A DNA stretch of 51,243 bases, taken from an uncultured Collinsella sp. (GTDB taxonomy: Bacteria; Actinomycetota; Coriobacteriia; Coriobacteriales; Coriobacteriaceae). Shown piece by piece: positions 25,489 through 34,952 of this stretch; within the stretch, counting starts at the first letter, position 1; each line of letters begins with the position of its first letter. Where the stretch lies: NCBI GenBank assembly GCA_900549655.1, contig UROZ01000003.1, positions 1 to 51,243 on the forward strand, in the 5' to 3' direction. The notes below the pieces were generated by a model, which had not been told where the DNA came from, did not search any database, and saw only the letters and a program-made list of their open reading frames with translations. A program made the position numbers and the translations under genes.

Positions 25489-26511
25489 ATGGCACAGGAA
25501 GCGACCGCCAGCGAGCAAAAGAAATTCAAGGTACCGCGCATCCCGGGCGACATCATGATCTATCCGATGATCGTCGGCCTTTTGCTCAATACCTTCTGCC
25601 CGCAGGTCTTTGAGGTCGGCGGCTTCTTTACGGCTGCCTGCCGCGGCGGCTCCAACACCATCGTTGCCGCGATCTTGCTGTTCGTGGGCGCCGGCATCAG
25701 CTTTAAGTCCACGCCGGGCGCCATCAAGACCGGCATCGTCGTGCTGATTCCTAAGCTTGTAGTGGCAGCCGCGCTGGGTCTGGGCGTCGCGTACTTCTTT
25801 AACGATAACTTTTTAGGTCTGAGCTCGGTTTCCATCATCGGCGGCATTACGTTTTGCAACATGGCGCTCTATACGGGCATCATGGGCGAGTTCGGCGATG
25901 AGTCCGAGCAGGGCGCTGTCGGTATCCTGTTCTTTACGGCCGGCCCCGCCGTCACGATGATCATCCTTGGTGTTTCGGGTCTCGCCAACATCCCCGTCGG
26001 CACCATCATCGGATCCATCCTGCCGCTTGTTATCGGCATGGTCCTGGGCAACTTGTTCCCGTTTATCAAGAACCTGCTGGTTCCCGGCGCCAATCCCGCG
26101 ATCGCTGTAATTGGTTTTCAGCTCGGTGCGTCCATGAGCCTTTCGAGCTTCATCGCCGGTGGCATTTCGGGCATCCTGCTGGGCCTCATCACGCTCTTTA
26201 TCGTCGGTCCCATTACCTTTGCCTTCGAGCGCCTGTGTGGTGGTAACGGCAAGGCGGCCGTTGCCTGCTCCACTATCGCCGGCACGGCTATGACCACGCC
26301 GGTCGCCCTCGCCGAGGTCGCCCCGCGCTATGCCGAGCTTGCGCCCACTGCGTATGCGCAGATCGCCACTGCCGTCATCATCACGGCAATCATGGCTCCG
26401 ATTCTGACCGGCTGGGTCGATAAGAAGTTCTGCCACGGCAAAGAGGATCTGTCGCCTGCCGGTGTCGAGGCCATCGAGGAGGCCGTCGCGACCGACATCG
26501 ATGGCGAGTAA
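25489..26511 (+). CDS. kdgT: 2-keto-3-deoxygluconate permease
   Basis: A 340-residue transporter with about ten membrane segments. RIPGDIMIYPMIVGLLLNTFC, GAGISFKSTPGA, CNMALYTGIMGEFGDESEQG and STIAGTAMTTPVALAEVAP are KdgT hallmarks. KdgT imports 2-keto-3-deoxygluconate, released from pectin or uronate breakdown, by proton symport. The ATG at 25489 follows GGGGG. No kdgK or kdgA is in the window, so the pathway genes must lie elsewhere. A strong hairpin (26557-26600) follows. Confidence 0.9.
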   Translation: MAQEATASEQKKFKVPRIPGDIMIYPMIVGLLLNTFCPQVFEVGGFFTAACRGGSNTIVAAILLFVGAGISFKSTPGAIKTGIVVLIPKLVVAAALGLGVAYFFNDNFLGLSSVSIIGGITFCNMALYTGIMGEFGDESEQGAVGILFFTAGPAVTMIILGVSGLANIPVGTIIGSILPLVIGMVLGNLFPFIKNLLVPGANPAIAVIGFQLGASMSLSSFIAGGISGILLGLITLFIVGPITFAFERLCGGNGKAAVACSTIAGTAMTTPVALAEVAPRYAELAPTAYAQIATAVIITAIMAPILTGWVDKKFCHGKEDLSPAGVEAIEEAVATDIDGE

Positions 26512-26556
26512 TCGTCGACGCGAGTCAATCAAGCCGGCGTGCAATTCGCGCCGTTT

Positions 26557-26606
26557 GAGCGCCCGAACGAGAGCTGTCTTGCAGTGACGTTCGGGCGCTC
26601 TGCTAT
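26557..26606 (+). terminator. Terminator after kdgT
   Basis: Perfect 13-bp arms (26557-26569 and 26588-26600) enclose an 18-base loop, followed by a short T-containing stretch. The T run is weak, so termination may be partial. A second, smaller hairpin (ACCCCT 26617-26622 with AGGGGT 26630-26635) follows and may help. Confidence 0.65.
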
Positions 26607-26698
26607 TATTCCCCTTACCCCTGCGGAGTAGGGGTGTTTATTGCCCAGACACGAATCGGGCGATTCTGACCACTTGGATATTGAAGGGATGGCGTCTA

Positions 26699-27841
26699 GT
26701 GGTTAAGGCACTCAAGATTGAGATATTCCTGCTATGCATGATTGTTCTTATCGGGCTTGCCGCACGAAGCCGCCGCTCCTTGTTCTCGAGCACCCAGCAG
26801 CTTCTGTTTAGCATGCTGGGCTACACGTCTGCAGCCTACATTTTCTTCGATATGATCTGGACGCTCTCGGACGGCGTGAGCACTCCTGTAGGCATCACGG
26901 CCAACTGGATTTCCAACGCGGTTTCGTTTTCGCTGTTCGCCATCGCGTGCCTCATTTGGTTTTTCTATTCCGAGACGATGCAGGGCTCACGGCTCCTGAC
27001 CACGCCCTATAGGGTGGTACTTTTAACGTTGCCAACCGCATTGGTGGTCGTTCTGGCATTTACCAGCTACTGGACGCACGCTATGTTCTATATCGATGCG
27101 CGGGGCGTATATCGTCGCGGAGCGCTTTATATGATTCAGCCTATCGTTAGCTACTGCTACGTCATATATACGTCCTTGCATGCCTTTATTCAGGCTCGAA
27201 AAGTCGAAAGCCTGCAAAAGAAGGCCATTTATCGCACCCTCGCCTTTTTTGCGGTTCCCGCTCTGGTGGGCGGTACCTTTCAGATCGTATACTCGGTGCC
27301 TGGCCTTTGTGTCGGCATAATGATTAGCATGTTGCTGCTCTATATCATCTGCCAGGAGCAACTGATCTCGACTGACCCGTTGACTGGACTCAACAACCGC
27401 AACCGTTTTGAGACCTATATGCTGTCGCTCTTTTCAAATGTGGATCAGGCCGAAGATGTATATCTGCTTATGATGGACGCCGACGGCTTTAAGCTGATTA
27501 ACGATCGCTATGGACATGTGGAGGGCGACCATGCTCTTCAGGTAATATCCGCTGCGCTCAAAGAGGTCTGCTCGGCGTCTGGTGGCTTTATCGCGCGTTA
27601 TGGTGGCGATGAGTTCGTGGTGCTCCAAAAGGCAGCGGCGGAACAGGATATCATGCATCTGTGCGCGACAATCAACGACGAGCTCGCGCATGCCGAGGTG
27701 CCGTATGCATTGCGGATGTCCATCGGTTGCGCGCGGGTCGGCGATAGTGTTGATACCTGGCAAGACTTACTTCGCGCTGCCGATGCGGAGCTCTACCGCG
27801 TCAAGGCCGAGAAAAAGAAAGCCGGCATCCAGATACGCTAG
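26699..27841 (+). CDS. Membrane diguanylate cyclase (GGDEF domain)
   Basis: A 380-residue protein. Six or seven membrane segments fill residues 1-220, then a GGDEF domain covers about 225-380. STDPLTGLNNRNRF opens the domain and the active-site loop RYGGDEF puts GGDEF at 302-306, so it should make cyclic di-GMP. The RxxD inhibitory site normally found a few residues before GGDEF is absent (the stretch reads SASGGFIA), so product inhibition at that site is unlikely. Start: GTG at 26699 with AAGGGA upstream. An in-frame TTG at 26681 overlaps that ribosome site. It stands alone and converges on the DMT transporter gene. Confidence 0.88.
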   Translation: MVKALKIEIFLLCMIVLIGLAARSRRSLFSSTQQLLFSMLGYTSAAYIFFDMIWTLSDGVSTPVGITANWISNAVSFSLFAIACLIWFFYSETMQGSRLLTTPYRVVLLTLPTALVVVLAFTSYWTHAMFYIDARGVYRRGALYMIQPIVSYCYVIYTSLHAFIQARKVESLQKKAIYRTLAFFAVPALVGGTFQIVYSVPGLCVGIMISMLLLYIICQEQLISTDPLTGLNNRNRFETYMLSLFSNVDQAEDVYLLMMDADGFKLINDRYGHVEGDHALQVISAALKEVCSASGGFIARYGGDEFVVLQKAAAEQDIMHLCATINDELAHAEVPYALRMSIGCARVGDSVDTWQDLLRAADAELYRVKAEKKKAGIQIR

Positions 27842-27940
27842 GAAAAGGGTCGCACGCTTGCGTGCGTGGCGGCCCTCAGCTCATCGATGTATTCCATTAA
27901 GCTAAAGTGTGCAAACGCCCTCCCTAAAAAGGTGAGCTCG

Positions 27941-28876
27941 CTAGGCTTTTTTGGGTTTGTTGACGATGATGATGCCGCCGCAGACCAACAACAGGGCAAC
28001 GATGACGGTAACGGGGCTCGTGCCAGCGCCCTCGCCGAGCAGCAGTGCGCTCAACAGCACGCCAAAGACCGGGTTCATAAAGCCAAAGACCGACACGCGG
28101 CTGACGGGGTTGACGGCGAGCAGGCGGGACCACAGCGAGTACGCGACGGCGGAAATGAGTGCCATATAAATGATGAGCGCGATGGCGGGGGCGACTTCGG
28201 TGGGGGACAATGTGCCGCCCATCAAAAAGCCGATGGCGGTGAGGACCAGGCCGCCGACTAAAAACTGCCAGCCGGCAAGCAAAACACCGTCGTGCTTGCG
28301 CGAGAAGATGCCGATCAGGCAGGTCGAAAGAGCGCCCGCGACAGTGGAGGCTAGGATAAAGCCCTCGCCATCGAGCGTGAAGCCAAAGGTGCCATCTGCG
28401 CCCGAAAGGTTGACAAGCGCGACGCCGGCAAAGCCCAACACGCAGCCAAGCACCTTGGCCGTATTGAGCTTCTCGGTGCGAAATGCCAGGGCGGCAAAGA
28501 GGATTGCGAGGAAGTTGGCGCTGGCCTCGATGATGGAGCTCGACATGGCACTGGCGCGCGAGAGTCCCAGGTAGAAAAAGAAGTACTGCCCGATAGTCTG
28601 GAAGAGCGACAAGACAAAGATGGGCTTGATGTCGCGCGCTTGCGGTACGAGGGGGCGGCGTTGGGCCGCGCTCATCCCAACGATAACCAGGACGCCGGCA
28701 AGCGTAAAGCGTAAACCTGCAAAGAGCAGCTGCGAAGCGCTGTCGTGTGCCGGGATGCCAAAGAGGCCGTAGCCGATCTTGATGCAGGGAAAGGCCGATC
28801 CCCAGAGTGCACAGCAAACAAGACAGCCCAGGATGAGTCCGGGCAGGGTGGCGAGATACGGCTTGCGGCTTTCCAT
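27941..28876 (-). CDS. DMT/EamA family transporter
   Basis: A 311-residue protein with ten predicted membrane helices in two EamA halves: GCLVCCALWGSAFPCIKIGY opens the first and STVAGALSTCLIGIFSRKH the second. The ending GGIIIVNKPKK is typical. DMT transporters export or import amino acids, nucleosides or other metabolites; no substrate can be given. AGGAAGGAC precedes the ATG at 28876. It lies just downstream of the purL terminator, so it is probably a separate transcript. Confidence 0.88.
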   Translation of the reverse strand: MESRKPYLATLPGLILGCLVCCALWGSAFPCIKIGYGLFGIPAHDSASQLLFAGLRFTLAGVLVIVGMSAAQRRPLVPQARDIKPIFVLSLFQTIGQYFFFYLGLSRASAMSSSIIEASANFLAILFAALAFRTEKLNTAKVLGCVLGFAGVALVNLSGADGTFGFTLDGEGFILASTVAGALSTCLIGIFSRKHDGVLLAGWQFLVGGLVLTAIGFLMGGTLSPTEVAPAIALIIYMALISAVAYSLWSRLLAVNPVSRVSVFGFMNPVFGVLLSALLLGEGAGTSPVTVIVALLLVCGGIIIVNKPKKA

Positions 28877-28900
28877 GATGTCCTTCCTACATGCGCGAAG

Positions 28901-28940
28901 CAAAAAAAAGAACCCGCCACCGGATGTGTCGGTGGCGGGT
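28901..28940 (-). terminator. Intrinsic terminator after purL
   Basis: An 11-bp perfect stem (28912-28922 with 28930-28940) and seven-base loop are followed on the - strand by TTCTTTTTTTTG. A classic terminator for purL, which ends at 28978. Confidence 0.9.
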
Positions 28941-28977
28941 GTTGTTACCCGAGGGGATTGTACCCGATGGGAAAGCT

Positions 28978-31900
28978 TTAGGCGAAGTAGGCTACGCCGC
29001 TCTCAAAGATCGGCATGAACTTATCGCCGGGGACATGCTCGGGCACGTTGCGGTACAGGTTGTCGCCGCGACGCTCGGCATGGCCCATCTTGCCCAGGAC
29101 GCGGCCGTCGGGGCTCGTGATGCCCTCGATGGCGAGTGCGGAGCCGTTGGGGTTGACGGAGAGATCCATGCTGGGCTTGCCGTCCTCGCCCACGTACTGC
29201 GTGGCGACCTGGCCGTTGGCGATCAGCTGGGCGAGCACTTCGTCATTGGCGACAAAGCGGCCCTCGCCGTGGCTGATGGCGACGGTGTAGGGGTCGTCCA
29301 GGCTGCACTGCGACAGCCACGGGGACAAGTTGGACGAGATGCGGGTGCGCACCAGACGGCTCTGGTGGCGACCGATGGTGTTGAACGTCAACGTGGGCGC
29401 ATCGGGCGTGGCGTCGACGATGTCGCCGTAGGGCACCAGGCCGAGCTTGATCAGGGCCTGGAAGCCGTTGCAGATGCCCAGCATCAGGCCATCGCGGGCC
29501 TTGAGCAGGTCGCGGACTGCCTCGGTGACCTCGGGAGCGCGGAAGAACGCCGTGATGAACTTGGCGGAGCCGTCGGGCTCGTCGCCGCCCGAGAAGCCGC
29601 CGGGGATCATGACGATCTGGCTTGCACGAATGCGGCGGGCAAGCTCATGGGTGCTCTCGGCGACGGCCTCGGGCGTGAGGTTGTTGATCACGAAGGTGTC
29701 GGCCTCGGCACCGGCGGCACGGAAGGCGCGGGCGCTATCGTACTCGCAGTTGTTACCGGGGAACACGGGGATGATCACGCGCGGGCGGGCGATCATGGCG
29801 CCGCCGTACACGTAGATATTCTTGGCGCGGAAGTCGATGGTCTCGACCTCGGGGGTCTCGCCGGCGCTGCGGTAGGCGAAGACGCCCTCGATGCCGCTCT
29901 CCCAGGCCTCCTGGAGCTTGGCGAGCTCGATGACCTCGGAGCCGGTGTCGATGACATAGCCCTCGACGGTGGTACCCAGGGGCTCGACGACAACGCCGTC
30001 GGCGACCTCGGGCAGCTCGGCGTCCTCGGCGAGCTCGACGATAAAGCTGCCGTAGAGCGGGGTGAAGAGGCTCTCTACGTCTACATCCTCGGCAAGCTCG
30101 ATACCGATCTGGTTACCGACGCACATCTTAAAGAGGCTCTCGGCGCCGCAGCCGTAGCCGGGCGTGGAGATGGCCAGGGCGTTGCCGGTAGCAGTGAGCG
30201 CCTCGACGGCGTCAAACGCCGCGAGCAGCTGCTGAGCGTCGGGGCGGTAGTCCTCGCCATAGGTGGCGGGGGCGATACGGACAACGCGGTGCGTCAGGCC
30301 CTTGAACTCGGGGGAGACGGCGCGGGCCGCCTTGCCTACGGAGACAGCGAAGCTGATCAGGGTCGGCGGAACGTTGAGCTCGCCGGTCTCGTCCTCAAAC
30401 GAGCCGCTCATGGAATCCTTGCCACCGATGGCGCCGGCACCCAGGTCGACTTGGGCCATGAGGGCGCCCAAGACGGCTGCCGTGGGCTTGCCCCAGCGCT
30501 CGGCCTCGGTGCGCAGACGCTCGAAGTACTCCTGGAAGGAGAGATAGGCGCGCTTGTGCTCAAAGCCGGCGGCAACGAGCTTGGCAATGGACTCGACCAC
30601 GGACAGGTAGGCGCCCGCAAACTGGTCGGCCTCCATCAGATAGGGGTTGAAGCCCCATGCCATGGCACTCGCCGTGGTGGTCTCGCCGTCCACGGGGAAC
30701 TTGGCGACCATGGCCGAGCTCGGGGTGAGCTGCGTCTTGCCGCCAAAGGGCATGAGCACGGTCGCGGCGCCGATGGTGGAGTCGAAGCGCTCAGAAAGGC
30801 CCTTGTTGGAAGCGACGTTGAGGTCGGTGACGAGCGAGGTCATGCGCTCGGCGAGCGTGGTGCCGGCCCAGCTGGGCTGCCACACGCTGCGGGCACAGAC
30901 GTGGGCGACCTGGTGCTTGGGTGCGCCGTTGGAGTTGAGGAACTCGCGGGACAGGTCGACGATGGCGACGCCGTTCCAGGCCATGCGCATGCGCGGCTCG
31001 GCGGTAACCTCGGCGATAACGGTTGCCTCCAGGTTCTCCTCGGCGGCGTAGCCCATGAACTCCTCGACGTCACCGTCGGCGACGGCGCAAGCCATGCGCT
31101 CCTGGGACTCGGAGATAGCGAGCTCGGTGCCGTCCAGGCCGTCGTACTTCTTGGTCACGGTATCAAGGTCGACATACAGGCCGTCGGCAAGCTCACCCAC
31201 GGCGACCGAGACGCCGCCGGCGCCAAAGTCGTTGCAGCGCTTGATCAGACGGCAGGCGTCGCCGCGGCGGAACAGACGCTGCAGCTTGCGCTCGACCGGG
31301 GCGTTGCCCTTCTGGACCTCGGCACCCGAGGTCTCGATGGACTCGGTGTTCTGGGTCTTTGAGGAGCCGGTAGCGCCACCGATGCCGTCACGGCCGGTGC
31401 GGCCGCCCAGCAGGATGATCTTGTCGGTGGGGGCGGGGCACTCGCGACGAACGTGGTTTGCCGGGGTGGCGCCCACGACGGCGCCAACTTCCATGCGCTT
31501 GGCCACGTAACCGGGGTGATAGAGTTCATTAACCTGACCGGTGGCAAGGCCGATCTGGTTGCCGTAGCTGGAGTAGCCGGCGGCAGCGGTGGTCACGAGC
31601 TTGCGCTGCGGCAGCTTGCCCTCGAGCGTCTCGGAAACCGGGACGGTGGGGTCGCCGGCGCCGGTGACGCGCATGGCCTGGTACACATAGCTGCGGCCCG
31701 AGAGCGGGTCGCGGATAGCGCCGCCCACGCAGGTGGCGGCACCGCCGAAGGGCTCGATCTCGGTCGGGTGGTTGTGGGTCTCGTTCTTAAACAGGAACAG
31801 CCAGTCCTGGTCCTCGCCGTCGACATCGACCTTCACCTTGACGGTGCAGGCGTTGATCTCCTCGGACTCATCGACATCGGTCATGATGCCGGTCTTCTTA

Positions 31901-32724
31901 AGATACTTGGCGCCGATGGTGCCCATGTCCATGAGGCAGACGGGCTTGGCGTCGCGACCGAGCTCGTGGCGCATCTCCATGTAGCGGTCGAAGGCCTGCT
32001 GCACCACGGCGTCGTCGATCGTCACGTTGTCCAGGACGGTGCCGAAGGTGGTGTGGCGGCAGTGATCGGACCAGTAGGTGTCGATCACGCGGATCTCGGT
32101 GATGGTGGGATCGCGATCCTCGTCGCGGAAGTACTGCTGGCAGAAGGCGATGTCCGCTTCGTCCATGGCAAGACCGCGCTCGGAAATAAAGGCGGCGAGG
32201 CCGGCCTCATCGAGCTCGCGGAAGCCGTCGAGCACCTCGACGGGCTGGGGCTCGGGGGTCTCCATGTACAGCGTCTCGGGCAGGTCGAGCGAGGCGATGC
32301 GCGCCTCGACGGGGTTCACCACGTAGTGCTTGATGGCATCGATGGCGGCCTCGTCCAGAGCGCCCGAGATCATATAGACCTTGGCGGAGCGCACGGCGGG
32401 GCGCTCGCCCTGGCTGATGAGCTGCACGCACTCGCTGGCGGAGTCGGCGCGCTGGTCAAACTGGCCAGGCAGGAATTCGACGGCAAAGACGGCGCCATCG
32501 CTTGCGGGGAGCTCGTCGTAGGTCACATCGACCTGGGGCTCGCTAAAGACGGTCGGCACGCAGGAGCGGAAAAGCTCCTCGTCGATGCCCTCGACGTCGT
32601 AGCGGTTGATGATCCTCAGGGCCTCGATGCCCTTGATGCCGAGAATCTCGGTCAGCTCGCCCTTGAGCTGCTGAGCCTCGACGTCGAACCCGGGTTTCTT
32701 CTCCACGTAGATACGAGAGACCAT
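28978..32724 (-). CDS. purL: Phosphoribosylformylglycinamidine synthase, single-chain PurL
   Basis: A 1248-residue enzyme that converts FGAR, glutamine and ATP to FGAM in purine synthesis. The synthetase half shows SDHCRHTTF at 219-227. The glutaminase domain at the C-terminus begins near PVFPGNNCEYDSARAF and has the nucleophile C1085 in GICNGFQ. Separate purQ and purS genes are therefore not needed. Size and layout match the clade II form (as in clostridia). The ATG at 32724 has CAGGAACCA upstream. A frame open to 32832 has no ribosome site. It appears as a single-gene unit with its own terminator, outside a pur operon. Confidence 0.95.
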   Translation of the reverse strand: MVSRIYVEKKPGFDVEAQQLKGELTEILGIKGIEALRIINRYDVEGIDEELFRSCVPTVFSEPQVDVTYDELPASDGAVFAVEFLPGQFDQRADSASECVQLISQGERPAVRSAKVYMISGALDEAAIDAIKHYVVNPVEARIASLDLPETLYMETPEPQPVEVLDGFRELDEAGLAAFISERGLAMDEADIAFCQQYFRDEDRDPTITEIRVIDTYWSDHCRHTTFGTVLDNVTIDDAVVQQAFDRYMEMRHELGRDAKPVCLMDMGTIGAKYLKKTGIMTDVDESEEINACTVKVKVDVDGEDQDWLFLFKNETHNHPTEIEPFGGAATCVGGAIRDPLSGRSYVYQAMRVTGAGDPTVPVSETLEGKLPQRKLVTTAAAGYSSYGNQIGLATGQVNELYHPGYVAKRMEVGAVVGATPANHVRRECPAPTDKIILLGGRTGRDGIGGATGSSKTQNTESIETSGAEVQKGNAPVERKLQRLFRRGDACRLIKRCNDFGAGGVSVAVGELADGLYVDLDTVTKKYDGLDGTELAISESQERMACAVADGDVEEFMGYAAEENLEATVIAEVTAEPRMRMAWNGVAIVDLSREFLNSNGAPKHQVAHVCARSVWQPSWAGTTLAERMTSLVTDLNVASNKGLSERFDSTIGAATVLMPFGGKTQLTPSSAMVAKFPVDGETTTASAMAWGFNPYLMEADQFAGAYLSVVESIAKLVAAGFEHKRAYLSFQEYFERLRTEAERWGKPTAAVLGALMAQVDLGAGAIGGKDSMSGSFEDETGELNVPPTLISFAVSVGKAARAVSPEFKGLTHRVVRIAPATYGEDYRPDAQQLLAAFDAVEALTATGNALAISTPGYGCGAESLFKMCVGNQIGIELAEDVDVESLFTPLYGSFIVELAEDAELPEVADGVVVEPLGTTVEGYVIDTGSEVIELAKLQEAWESGIEGVFAYRSAGETPEVETIDFRAKNIYVYGGAMIARPRVIIPVFPGNNCEYDSARAFRAAGAEADTFVINNLTPEAVAESTHELARRIRASQIVMIPGGFSGGDEPDGSAKFITAFFRAPEVTEAVRDLLKARDGLMLGICNGFQALIKLGLVPYGDIVDATPDAPTLTFNTIGRHQSRLVRTRISSNLSPWLSQCSLDDPYTVAISHGEGRFVANDEVLAQLIANGQVATQYVGEDGKPSMDLSVNPNGSALAIEGITSPDGRVLGKMGHAERRGDNLYRNVPEHVPGDKFMPIFESGVAYFA

Positions 32725-32908
32725 TGGTTCCTGCCTTCCTGATCGGTTGGGCGTACGGTACGGTATGCGGCAGCGGTCGGTTTGCGGGGTCTGCCCTGCG
32801 GTCGCCTTGAGCCACATGTTTGTAAACCTCACTATGATACGACAGCTCGCGGCGCGTTGAGGACGGCGAGGGTGCTACAGTGAAGCGCAAACAAGAGAAA
32901 GGCATCAC

Positions 32909-34471
32909 ATGGCATTCGTTTCACTCGCCATCATCGCGCTCGTGGCCTTTGCAAGCCCCTTCATCGCCTCGGCGATTCCCGGAAAACCCATTCCCGAAAC
33001 GGTCTTTTTGCTCGTGTTCGGCGCGGTGCTGGGACCCCATATGCTCGACATTATCCATGTAGATGCCGAGGTCTCGCTTGTGTCCGAGCTCGGTCTGGCC
33101 TTTTTGTTCCTGCTCGCCGGCTTTGAGATCGACCCCAAGAGCATCACGGGCGTCGAGGGGCGCTACGGCTTGGCGACGTGGGTCGTCACGTTTGGTATCG
33201 CCTGGCTTGCCGTGCGCTTTACTCCGTGGTTCTCGGTCAGCCATTTCGACGGTATCGCTGTGACGCTTGCCCTCACTTCGACGGCGCTCGGCACGCTCGT
33301 GCCCATTATGCGTGAGCGTTCACTTGCCGGAACGCGCGTGGGCGACTCGATTCTCGCGTATGGCACTTGGGGCGAGCTCGGTCCCGTGCTCGCCATGTCG
33401 GTGCTGTTGTCTGCCCGCACTGGCATACAAACGCTCGTAATCCTTGGCTTGTTTGCGGTGGTTTGTGTGTTGCTGGCCGTGGTCCCGAGCCGCTCCAAGC
33501 GCGTCGGCAGCCGCTTCTTTGCGTTTGTCGAGGAACGCGCCGATACCACGTCGCAGACCTTCGTGCGCCTGACGGTGCTCATCTTGGTCACGCTCGTGGC
33601 GTTCTCGGCCGTCTTTGATCTCGACATCGTGTTGGGTTCTTTTGCCGCCGGCTTTGTCCTGCGCTATATCATCCCCGAGGGCAACCATACGCTCGAGACC
33701 AAGCTCGACGGCCTGGCCTACGGCTTTTTGATTCCGGTGTTCTTTACCGTATCGGGCGCAAAGATCGACCTGACGGCCGTGGCGTCGCGTCCAGGCTTGC
33801 TCGCGGGCTTTATCGTGGCGTTGCTGATTATTCGCGCCGTGCCCATCCTCATCTCTATGGGTATTTGTCCTGCGACGCGCGATGTGTCGGCGTATGGCCG
33901 CATTACCGTGGCGCTCTACTGCACCACGGCGCTGCCGATCATCGTTGCCGTGACGAGCGTTGCCGTCAACGCGGGCGCGCTGTCGCAAGATATTGCGTCG
34001 GTCATGGTTGCCGCCGGTGCCATCACGGTGTTCTTGATGCCGCTGCTCGCGCAGCTCTTCTACCGCGTGGTCGACGCCGCACCGGTCGCTGCCGTGGCAG
34101 AAGTTGCCGAGCATCCTTCCGACGCGCTCGATATTCTGCGCGCCCATCACGACCTGGCGAGCCTGCTCGCACGAGAGCACGAGCTTTTGACCTCGCATGG
34201 CCATGGGCGTTCGCTCGACGGCATACCTACCCTTGATTCCATTGCCGACCGCCTCTCGACCGAGGCGGCAAGCGGACACATCGATGCCCGTATCGTGGAC
34301 GCCGCCCATTTGCTGGCCGAGAAGACCTATGGCGACGAGATCGACCCGTCCAAGCTGACTCCGCGTGAGCGCCGCCGCCTGGAGCGCGCTAAGCTCGCCG
34401 TGCGCGAATACCGCCGCCGCATGCTGGAGCTCTATGCAAGAGAAGAAGCCGAGGACGACGACGGCAAGTAG
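32909..34471 (+). CDS. CPA2-type cation:proton antiporter
   Basis: A 520-residue protein. Residues 1-390 form about 12 membrane helices of the Na+/H+ exchanger (KefB-like) fold, with ELGLAFLFLLAGFEIDP and TLALTSTALGTLVPIM as conserved blocks. A hydrophilic tail of about 125 residues follows, mostly helical and charged at the end (LTPRERRRLERAKLAVREYR), with no recognisable TrkA-N domain. It probably exchanges K+ or Na+ for protons. AGAAAGG precedes the ATG. The gene is divergent from purL across 184 bp, and the repeat array at 34513 follows its stop. Confidence 0.88.
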   Translation: MAFVSLAIIALVAFASPFIASAIPGKPIPETVFLLVFGAVLGPHMLDIIHVDAEVSLVSELGLAFLFLLAGFEIDPKSITGVEGRYGLATWVVTFGIAWLAVRFTPWFSVSHFDGIAVTLALTSTALGTLVPIMRERSLAGTRVGDSILAYGTWGELGPVLAMSVLLSARTGIQTLVILGLFAVVCVLLAVVPSRSKRVGSRFFAFVEERADTTSQTFVRLTVLILVTLVAFSAVFDLDIVLGSFAAGFVLRYIIPEGNHTLETKLDGLAYGFLIPVFFTVSGAKIDLTAVASRPGLLAGFIVALLIIRAVPILISMGICPATRDVSAYGRITVALYCTTALPIIVAVTSVAVNAGALSQDIASVMVAAGAITVFLMPLLAQLFYRVVDAAPVAAVAEVAEHPSDALDILRAHHDLASLLAREHELLTSHGHGRSLDGIPTLDSIADRLSTEAASGHIDARIVDAAHLLAEKTYGDEIDPSKLTPRERRRLERAKLAVREYRRRMLELYAREEAEDDDGK

Positions 34472-34512
34472 TCGATACTCTCTCGGGGAAGCCGCGTCCC
34501 GCTTTGAAGGCT

Positions 34513-34719
34513 CGGAACGGGATGTGGTTTCCGAAACGGGGGCCGTTGGGAAACTGTGTCCCGGAATGGGCGCTCAGAGTGGGATGCAGTTTCCGCGAGA
34601 GACCCGTTGCGGAAACGGTATCCCAGAATCGGCGTTCAAAACGGGACGCAGTTTCCGCAAGGAGGTCCTGGGGAAAACCGTGCCCCGTTCTGATCCGAAA
34701 TACTGGGACATAGTTTCCC
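34513..34719. repeat. Array A of ~61-bp palindromic repeats
   Basis: Three full units start at 34549, 34611 and 34672 (spacing 62 and 61 bp), preceded by a partial unit from 34513. Each begins GGAAAC or GGAAAA, followed about five bases on by TCCC or CCCC, and after a 20-base or so centre has GGGAyryAGTTTCC, so the two ends of a unit are inverted and can pair as a hairpin. The second unit is almost identical to the second unit of array B (41338-41508). This array, the following hairpin and the Fic promoter fill the 481-bp gap between antiporter and Fic gene. Confidence 0.85.
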
Positions 34720-34738
34720 TTTCATAACAAGAGAAAGC

Positions 34739-34767
34739 GCGCTGCCTGCGGTTGATGCAGGCAGCGC
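34739..34767. terminator. Terminator-like hairpin after array A
   Basis: A perfect 11-bp stem (34739-34749 with 34757-34767) and seven-base loop, followed by CTCTTG. The loop side CTGCCTGC..GTTGATGCAG is shared with the hairpin after array B, so hairpin and array form one repeated unit. Confidence 0.6.
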
Positions 34768-34880
34768 CTCTTGCATAAAGCTCTGCTGAGGCTTGAAATT
34801 AGCTCGCTATGTAGATTAGGAAACATTAATTGCCAATACTTCAAATTCTGAAATTAGACAATGCATTTCTTGAGTCTTAA

Positions 34881-34909
34881 TTGCAAATATCGGATATATT
34901 CGAAATAAT
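34881..34909 (+). promoter_or_regulatory. Promoter of the Fic gene
   Basis: TTGCAA (34881-34886), 17 bases, then AATAAT (34904-34909), 44 bases before the Fic ATG, in very AT-rich DNA. A direct repeat, TTAATTGC then (C/A)AATA, occurs at 34826-34838 and 34877-34889, the second copy overlapping the -35 box. This could be a regulator site. Confidence 0.55.
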
Positions 34910-34952
34910 GAAAGACGATTTAGCTATTTGATTTCAAAGGAGCGATGAAGCG

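Noticed and set aside
27842..27940. Short GC-rich hairpin (CGCACGC/GCGTGCG) as terminator between the GGDEF and DMT genes
   Set aside because: The loop is only two bases at full pairing and no T run follows on either strand; support is too weak to list.
28891..31362. 823-codon open frame on the + strand opposite purL
   Set aside because: Gly, Asp, Ala and Val repeats mirror the codons of PurL. It has no domain and no sensible promoter.
34513..34719. Array A or B as a CRISPR
   Set aside because: The ~61-bp units are contiguous palindromic copies with no unique spacers between short repeats, and no cas gene is present.
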